64,000 nucleotides of DNA from Neptuniibacter sp. CAU 1671 (GTDB lineage Bacteria; Pseudomonadota; Gammaproteobacteria; Pseudomonadales; Balneatricaceae), in contig NZ_JARHUE010000003.1 in NCBI RefSeq assembly GCF_029222905.1, positions 124,001-188,000 on the forward strand, in the 5' to 3' direction. The translations under genes were made by a program, and so were the position numbers. The notes beneath the pieces are model-generated. The model was not told the DNA's origin and did no database searches. It saw nothing but the letters and a program-made list of their open reading frames with translations. This document shows, in pieces, positions 58,687 through 64,000 of the stretch; position 1 is the stretch's first letter; every line of letters starts with the position of its first letter.

Positions 58687-59448
58687 ATGGCCCCGGAAGA
58701 AAAGTCAGGTGCACCACGCAATCCGCCGCCTCGGCATATTGCCATTATCATGGATGGCAATAATCGCTGGGCCAAGCAGCGACTGCTGCCCAGCCTTGCT
58801 GGGCATAAAGCGGGCGTCGACAGTGTTCGCTCAGTGATAGAAGGTTGTGCAGAGCTGGGTGTTGAAGCGCTAACGCTGTTTGCCTTCAGTTCGGAAAACT
58901 GGAAACGCCCCCCTCTCGAAGTTAAAGGTCTGATGGAGCTTTTTAAGCTCGCTCTGGACCGTGAATCCAAACGTCTGCAAAAGAATGGCATCCGCCTGCG
59001 CGTGATCGGAGATATTTCCGGTTTCAGTGCGTCTTTGCAGAAAAAAATCCGTGCTGCCGAGGCGCTGACGGCTGAAGGTACCCGGTTGCAGCTCAATATA
59101 GCCGCCAACTATGGTGGTCGCTGGGATATCACAACCGCAGCACGTGCATTGGCGGAATCCTGTGTCAGAGGCGAGATGAGCCCTGAGCAGATCACGGAAT
59201 CAGCTCTCTCTTCGCAGCTTTCCCTGGCTGAACTGCCCGATCCTGACCTGTGTATTCGTACGGGCGGCGAGCAGCGCATCAGTAATTTTCTGATCTGGCA
59301 GTTTGCCTACACTGAACTCTATTTCGCTGACTGTTTCTGGCCGGATTTTGGCAAGGACGAGTTGCAGAAAGCCATCGATAGTTACTGCACCCGCCAGCGC
59401 CGGTTTGGCAAAACAACAGAACAGATAGAAGCGGAACGGCATGTTTAA
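58687..59448 (+). CDS. uppS: Undecaprenyl diphosphate synthase
   Basis: Cis-prenyltransferase that builds the C55 carrier lipid for wall and LPS. 253 aa. IAIIMDGNNRWAKQR with catalytic D23, GHKAGVDSVRSVIE, TLFAFSSENW and DLCIRTGGEQRISNFLIWQ are all present. It overlaps cdsA by 8 bp. The ribosome-binding site is weak. Confidence 0.97.
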   Translation: MAPEEKSGAPRNPPPRHIAIIMDGNNRWAKQRLLPSLAGHKAGVDSVRSVIEGCAELGVEALTLFAFSSENWKRPPLEVKGLMELFKLALDRESKRLQKNGIRLRVIGDISGFSASLQKKIRAAEALTAEGTRLQLNIAANYGGRWDITTAARALAESCVRGEMSPEQITESALSSQLSLAELPDPDLCIRTGGEQRISNFLIWQFAYTELYFADCFWPDFGKDELQKAIDSYCTRQRRFGKTTEQIEAERHV

Positions 59449-60250
59449 AGCACGGTTACTCACATCAATCATCCTGGCTCCGCTGGCGTTGTATGCGGTT
59501 TTTGAATTGCCGGTGTTGCCTTTTGCGCTGCTGCTGGATCTGGTGTTGCTCCTGGCTGCCTGGGAGTGGGCTAATCTGTCCGGTTATCAGCCAACAACTG
59601 AACGCCTGGTCTATGTAGTTGTAACCGCGCTGGGCCTGGCTGGTGCGCATTGGCTGCAATCTGTGCTGAGTATGCCCTTGCCGCTGGGGGTTGTGTTGCT
59701 GTTCTGGTTGGTGGCGTTAATCTGGGTGGTTCGTTTTCCGGCAACCTGTGGCTGGTCCCGGAGATGGCAGCGGGCGTTGGTGGGCTGGCTGGTGCTATTG
59801 CCATGTTGGTTTGCGTTAGTGGAATTAAAGAGTCTGCCACAGGCAGAACTCTGGCTGCTCTGTCTTCTGCTCCTGGTCTGGGGGGCTGATGTGGGGGCCT
59901 ACGTTGCGGGTAAAGGATTCGGGCGGAACAAACTGGCCCCTAAAGTGAGTCCGGGTAAAACCCGCGAAGGATTGTGGGGTGGGCTTGTGACCTGCGCCGC
60001 CGTGGGTTTGGGATTTTCAGTCTGGTTGGAACTGTCTGCATTGTCTTGCGTCTTACTGATGCTTTTGGCGATCTGTACCGGTTTTATGTCGGTGTTGGGG
60101 GATCTGTTCGAGAGCATGTTGAAAAGGGAACGTGGCATAAAGGACAGTAGTCGGATCTTGCCCGGCCATGGCGGTATTCTCGATCGCATCGACAGTCTGA
60201 CCGCCGCAGCGCCCTTTTTCGTTTTCTGGCTCTATTTTTTGCCTGTCTGA
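59441..60250 (+). CDS. cdsA: Phosphatidate cytidylyltransferase
   Basis: Makes CDP-diacylglycerol for phospholipid synthesis. 269 aa with about seven to eight TM helices. The signature near the C-terminus, KRERGIKDSSRILPGHGGILDRIDS, is intact in its key residues (S, R, K, D and GHGG). rseP follows after only 8 bp, with no room for dxr. Confidence 0.97.
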   Translation: MFKARLLTSIILAPLALYAVFELPVLPFALLLDLVLLLAAWEWANLSGYQPTTERLVYVVVTALGLAGAHWLQSVLSMPLPLGVVLLFWLVALIWVVRFPATCGWSRRWQRALVGWLVLLPCWFALVELKSLPQAELWLLCLLLLVWGADVGAYVAGKGFGRNKLAPKVSPGKTREGLWGGLVTCAAVGLGFSVWLELSALSCVLLMLLAICTGFMSVLGDLFESMLKRERGIKDSSRILPGHGGILDRIDSLTAAAPFFVFWLYFLPV

Positions 60251-60258
60251 GAGACTGA

Positions 60259-61611
60259 ATGACACTGCTGCACACAATATTCGCAACATTGGTGACCCTG
60301 GGTATTCTGGTCACTGTTCATGAATGGGGTCATTTTTTCGTAGCGCGCCGTTGTGGTGTCAAAGTGCTGCGTTTTTCCATCGGATTTGGCAAACCTCTGC
60401 TGAGCTGGCGTGATAAACACAACACCGAGTTTGTGGTTGCGGCCATTCCGCTGGGTGGCTACGTCAAGATGCTGGATGAGCGTGAAGGTGATGTGCCGGC
60501 ACATGAGCGGGCACAGGCATTCAATCAAAAAACGGTCTGGCAGCGTATTGCGATTGTCGCTGCAGGCCCGGCAGTTAATCTTATTTTTGCGGTGCTGGCT
60601 TACTGGCTGATGTTTGTGGTGGGTGTTTCAACCGTTGCGCCACAGATTGGTTCTGTGGTTTCAGGCAGTCTGGCTGAGCAGGCGGGGGTGAGCGCTGATC
60701 AGGAAGTGATTGCGGTCGACGGTTATCCAACCCGGAGCTGGGAGGAGGTGAATCTCAGACTGGCGTCACGGGTCGGTGAATCAGGACCACTGGTACTGCG
60801 ACTGCAACCGTCTGACAGTACGTTGCCGGAAGAAAAAACCGTACAGCTGGAAAACTGGTCGGTTGATCTGGAAAACGAATCACCGGTCAGGGCGTTGGGT
60901 CTGGAACCATGGCAGCCAGAAATCCCAGCCGTTATTGGTACATTGATGCCAGGTGAGCGGGCTGAGCAATCTGGATTAAAGGTCGGTGATCATGTTTTGG
61001 CTGTGGACGGAGCGCCAGTGCTGGATTGGTATGATCTGGTGGGACATGTACAGTCGAGTCCCGGATTGCCCGTCCAGGTATTGATTGCGCGCGGCGATGA
61101 ACGTGTCACGCTTGAGCTGACACCAGCCATCAAAGAGGTTGAGGGCCAGCGCTTTGGTTACATTGGCGCGGGTGTTCAACCCGTCGGCTGGCCTGAGGAA
61201 CAACGGCGTATCTTGCAGGAGAATCCGCTGAGTGCTGTTGGTCATGCCGTCGCCAAGACCTGGCAGATGATGACGCTGACGCTGGATGCCATCTGGAAGA
61301 TGATTGAAGGGGCAATCTCAGTAAAAAACTTGAGTGGTCCTATAACGATTGCTAAAGTGGCGGGGGCCTCAGCAGCCTCGGGTTTTGAATCCTTTATCAG
61401 TTTTCTGGCTTACCTCAGTGTAAGTTTAGGTATTTTGAACCTGCTTCCCATACCGGTACTGGACGGCGGGCACCTGCTTTATTACCTGGTAGAGCTGGTC
61501 ACAGGCCGCCCGGTCAGTGAGCGCGTCCAGATGCTGGGGTTGCGTTTGGGGATGGCGATAGTCATCTCGCTGATGGGTATAGCTCTATTAAATGATTTTA
61601 TGCGGCTGTGA
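60259..61611 (+). CDS. rseP: Site-2 protease RseP
   Basis: Intramembrane metalloprotease that cuts anti-sigma factor RseA and cleared signal peptides. 450 aa. HEWGH at 21-25, two tandem PDZ domains at about 115-300, and the LDGG motif in PVLDGGHLLYYL at about 400. Conserved position before bamA. Confidence 0.97.
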   Translation: MTLLHTIFATLVTLGILVTVHEWGHFFVARRCGVKVLRFSIGFGKPLLSWRDKHNTEFVVAAIPLGGYVKMLDEREGDVPAHERAQAFNQKTVWQRIAIVAAGPAVNLIFAVLAYWLMFVVGVSTVAPQIGSVVSGSLAEQAGVSADQEVIAVDGYPTRSWEEVNLRLASRVGESGPLVLRLQPSDSTLPEEKTVQLENWSVDLENESPVRALGLEPWQPEIPAVIGTLMPGERAEQSGLKVGDHVLAVDGAPVLDWYDLVGHVQSSPGLPVQVLIARGDERVTLELTPAIKEVEGQRFGYIGAGVQPVGWPEEQRRILQENPLSAVGHAVAKTWQMMTLTLDAIWKMIEGAISVKNLSGPITIAKVAGASAASGFESFISFLAYLSVSLGILNLLPIPVLDGGHLLYYLVELVTGRPVSERVQMLGLRLGMAIVISLMGIALLNDFMRL

Positions 61612-61662
61612 GCATCCTGCCACAGCACGAGTGTTTTTTATTCGGGACGTAAGAACAACTTC

Positions 61663-63972
61663 ATGAAACGCGGAATCGGACTTCTCATTTCTCTTCTGTT
61701 GTGGGCATCCCTGGCTCAAGCAAACACAGCTTTCACTATTCAGGACATTCGTCTGGAAGGCCTGCAGCGAGTCAGCCCCGGTGTCGTATTCCGCAACTTT
61801 CCGCTCAGTACCGGCGATCAGGCGACCTCGCGCAGTCTCTCAGAAGCGACCCGAAAGCTCTTTGCCTCCGGCTATTTTGATGATGTTGATCTGTTGCGTG
61901 ACGGCGATGTGCTGATTCTTAAACTGGTTGAGCGTCCTTCGATCAGTAAGATCAATCTGGAAGGCAATAGCGTCCTTAAAGATGAAGATCTGTTGAACGG
62001 TCTTAAACAGACGGGTTTGCAGGAAGGTGATGTTCTCAAACGTGCCACAATTGAGCAGATTCGTCAGGATCTGATCGAAGTCTATGCCGGTCAGGGCCGA
62101 TACGGTGCTTCTGTGGATACCACAGTAGAACCGCTGGCAGAAAACCGTGTGGCTCTGAATATTAAAATCAATGAAGGTCAGATTGCGTCTATTCAGCACA
62201 TCAATATCGTCGGTAATACAGTCTATACCGATGAAGAACTGAAGGATCTGTTCTCACTCAAACTGCCCCATTTCTGGACCTTCTATAAAAAAGATGACCG
62301 TTATGCGCGGCAGAAGTTGTCTGGCGATCTGGAACGACTGCGTTCGTATTACCAGGACAGTGGCTACATCAACTTCTCAGTTGATTCGACTCAGGTTTCA
62401 ATTACCCCGGATAAAAAACATATCTACATCACGGTGAACGTGACCGAGGGTGAGAAGTTCACTGTGCGTGACGTCAATATCGTCGGTGAACTGGTGGTGC
62501 CTGAGGATGAATTGAACGACAAGCTGAGCATTGCCGCAGGTGATATCTTCTCCCGCCGTCAGGTGACCGTTTCACAGGAAGCTTTGCAACGACGCATTGG
62601 TGATGCCGGCTATATGTTTGCCAATGTATCGCCCCTGCCTGAGTTGCATGATGACAATACGGTCAGCCTGAAATTCTTTGTCAGTCCGGGTAAACGTACT
62701 TACGTTCGCCGTATTAACATCAAAGGCAATACCCGCACAGCAGATGAAGTGGTGCGCCAGCATCTAACCCAGATGGAGGCGGCAGTTGCTTCCAATGCTT
62801 CGATCGAGTTGTCGAAACAGCGTCTGGAAAAAACCGGTTATTTTAAAACGGTGAATGTAGATACCCGTCCGGTGCCGGGTACGGATGATCAGGTCGACCT
62901 CGAGTACACCGTTGAGGAGCAGCAGTCCGGTTCCTTCTCCGCCAGTGTCGGTTTTTCACAGAGCAGCGGCATTATTCTGGGCCTGCAACTGCAGCAGGAT
63001 AACTTCCTGGGTACCGGCAAAAAAGTGGGCATTGGTGTATCCAACAGCTCTGTGCTGACCGAGTATTCATACAGCTTTACTGATCCGTATTACACCGTTG
63101 ATGGGGTCAGCCGGGGCTTCAATCTCTACTACCGTACCCGTGACCTGAATGAAGATAACGTCAGTGCGTTCAGTTCGGATGAAATTGGCGGGGGTGTGGT
63201 CTTTGGTTATCCAATCAATGAATTTGAACGCCTGAGCTTTGGTCTGGACCTCAAACATCTCAAAATCAACACCAATGGCGATGAAACCCCGGATGAAATC
63301 TATGATTTCCTCGATGCTGAGGGTGATAGTTATCTCAACCTGATCGCCACCCTGGGTTGGAGCAGTAACCACCTGAACCGTGGTTTCTTCCCAACCAAAG
63401 GCTATTCTCACGGGGTCTCGCTGGAGATGTCTCTGCCGGGTAGTGATCTTGGTTATGCCAAGGCGCTTTACAACTTCAAGCTATATGCCCCTATTACCGA
63501 TGACCGGCAGTGGGTTACGGGATTCAGAGCGCGTGCTGGCTATGGTACGGAGCTGGGTGGTAATGAGTTCCCGTTTTTTGAGCATTTTTATGCCGGCGGT
63601 CTGAAAACTGTGCGTGGTTATCAGCAGAATACTTTGGGTCCACGTGACTCAAAAGATGACCCCTTTGGTGGTAATGCGTTTATTTCCGGTGGTGCTGAGC
63701 TTATCTTCCCAACACCGTTTGTGGGTGATAAGTCATCCTGGCGCACCCTGTTGTTTGTCGATGCAGGTAACGTCTTTGATACCAGCTGTTCTGATACGGC
63801 AACCGAGTGTGAAGATGGTGTGCAGCTAGATGAGTTAAGGTTCTCTACCGGTTTTGCGTTAAGTTGGCTGACCCCAATTGGCCCTCTGTCGTTTGCACTG
63901 GCGGTGCCGCTTAACGATAAAGATGGAGATGAAACGGAATTCTTCCAGTTCTCTCTGGGGCAATCCTTCTAG
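61663..63972 (+). CDS. bamA: Outer membrane protein assembly factor BamA
   Basis: Central beta-barrel of the BAM complex. 769 aa. Signal peptide cut after AQA at about 20; five POTRA domains at about 22-420; C-terminal 16-strand barrel ending in FFQFSLGQSF with the aromatic terminal residue. The loop 6 motif VRGYQQNTLGPRD is present. The ribosome-binding site is weak. Confidence 0.98.
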   Translation: MKRGIGLLISLLLWASLAQANTAFTIQDIRLEGLQRVSPGVVFRNFPLSTGDQATSRSLSEATRKLFASGYFDDVDLLRDGDVLILKLVERPSISKINLEGNSVLKDEDLLNGLKQTGLQEGDVLKRATIEQIRQDLIEVYAGQGRYGASVDTTVEPLAENRVALNIKINEGQIASIQHINIVGNTVYTDEELKDLFSLKLPHFWTFYKKDDRYARQKLSGDLERLRSYYQDSGYINFSVDSTQVSITPDKKHIYITVNVTEGEKFTVRDVNIVGELVVPEDELNDKLSIAAGDIFSRRQVTVSQEALQRRIGDAGYMFANVSPLPELHDDNTVSLKFFVSPGKRTYVRRINIKGNTRTADEVVRQHLTQMEAAVASNASIELSKQRLEKTGYFKTVNVDTRPVPGTDDQVDLEYTVEEQQSGSFSASVGFSQSSGIILGLQLQQDNFLGTGKKVGIGVSNSSVLTEYSYSFTDPYYTVDGVSRGFNLYYRTRDLNEDNVSAFSSDEIGGGVVFGYPINEFERLSFGLDLKHLKINTNGDETPDEIYDFLDAEGDSYLNLIATLGWSSNHLNRGFFPTKGYSHGVSLEMSLPGSDLGYAKALYNFKLYAPITDDRQWVTGFRARAGYGTELGGNEFPFFEHFYAGGLKTVRGYQQNTLGPRDSKDDPFGGNAFISGGAELIFPTPFVGDKSSWRTLLFVDAGNVFDTSCSDTATECEDGVQLDELRFSTGFALSWLTPIGPLSFALAVPLNDKDGDETEFFQFSLGQSF

Positions 63973-63981
63973 AGGTAAATC

Positions 63982-64000
63982 ATGAAATTCAAATCTTTAC
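63982..64000 (+). CDS. skp: Probable skp start, cut by window end
   Basis: ATG at 63982 with AGAGGTAA upstream. Only MKFKSL is visible. Named from position: skp (OmpH chaperone) follows bamA in gammaproteobacteria. The Lys-rich start suits a signal peptide. Confidence 0.55.

Overview
The window is a compact stretch of chromosome from a Gram-negative gammaproteobacterium, most likely a marine member of the Oceanospirillales or a close relative. I infer this from gene order and gene types, not from a database search. The supporting features are a proA-nadD-rsfS-rlmH-mrdA-rodA-mltB-rlpA-dacA-dat-ybeD-lipB-lipA run, a FabY-type ketoacyl synthase, a Vibrio-like flgT/flgO/flgP flagellar outer-ring locus, a RegB/RegA redox two-component pair, and a complete EF-P beta-lysylation cassette. 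I see no insertion sequence, prophage, CRISPR array, rRNA or tRNA gene. Nearly all of the window is core genome.

Layout. 1-2275: the end of a GGDEF protein converging on an unknown two-TM protein. 2354-14228: a long plus-strand run for proline and NAD synthesis, ribosome maturation and silencing (rsfS, rlmH), rod-shape wall synthesis (mrdA, rodA, mltB, rlpA, dacA), a D-amino-acid aminotransferase and lipoate attachment (ybeD, lipB, lipA). 14325-18048: a large sensory HD-GYP protein, an OsmC protein and a small cytochrome c lipoprotein. 18116-22259 (minus): leuS-lptE-holA, preceded by a structured leader. 22474-28132: a zinc-ribbon gene, then minus-strand miaB-ybeZ-ybeY-corC-lnt. 28358-31063: a small accessory-looking pocket with a DUF1820 gene, an orphan calcium-loop protein, an AT-rich spacer and two tandem paralogous exported proteins. 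31078-33813: epmB, efp and epmA. 33925-38573: an unknown gene, a PatB-type lyase or aminotransferase, leuA with an unusual upstream region, a HolD-like psi subunit and rimI. 38657-42615: a solo CbiM-like permease, RegA/RegB and a secreted VWA protein. 42777-47510: prfC, tatD, a small lipoprotein and fabY. 47765-51486: a YiaD-like OmpA lipoprotein, an unknown exported protein and flgT/flgO/flgP. 51483-55278 (minus): DUF1244, glnD and map. 55533-64000: rpsB-tsf-pyrH-frr-uppS-cdsA-rseP-bamA and the first codons of probable skp.

How the genes work together. Much of the window serves envelope building: peptidoglycan elongation and trimming, undecaprenyl phosphate and CDP-diacylglycerol synthesis, lipoprotein N-acylation, LPS insertion (LptE), outer-membrane protein assembly (BamA, Skp) and regulated proteolysis (RseP). 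A second theme is translation: RsfS, RlmH, LeuS, YbeY, MiaB, EF-P with EpmA/EpmB, RF3, RpsB, EF-Ts, RRF, Map and RimI.

Most interesting for follow-up: the tandem paralogue pair at 30041-31063, the probable leader regions upstream of leuA and leuS, the VWA protein with a second Cys-flanked domain, the absence of dxr from the uppS-bamA operon, and the solo CbiM beside RegBA. No clearly new multi-gene system is evident. Start codons were moved from the first possible start where Shine-Dalgarno spacing, signal peptide or family alignment argued for it, and each case is noted.
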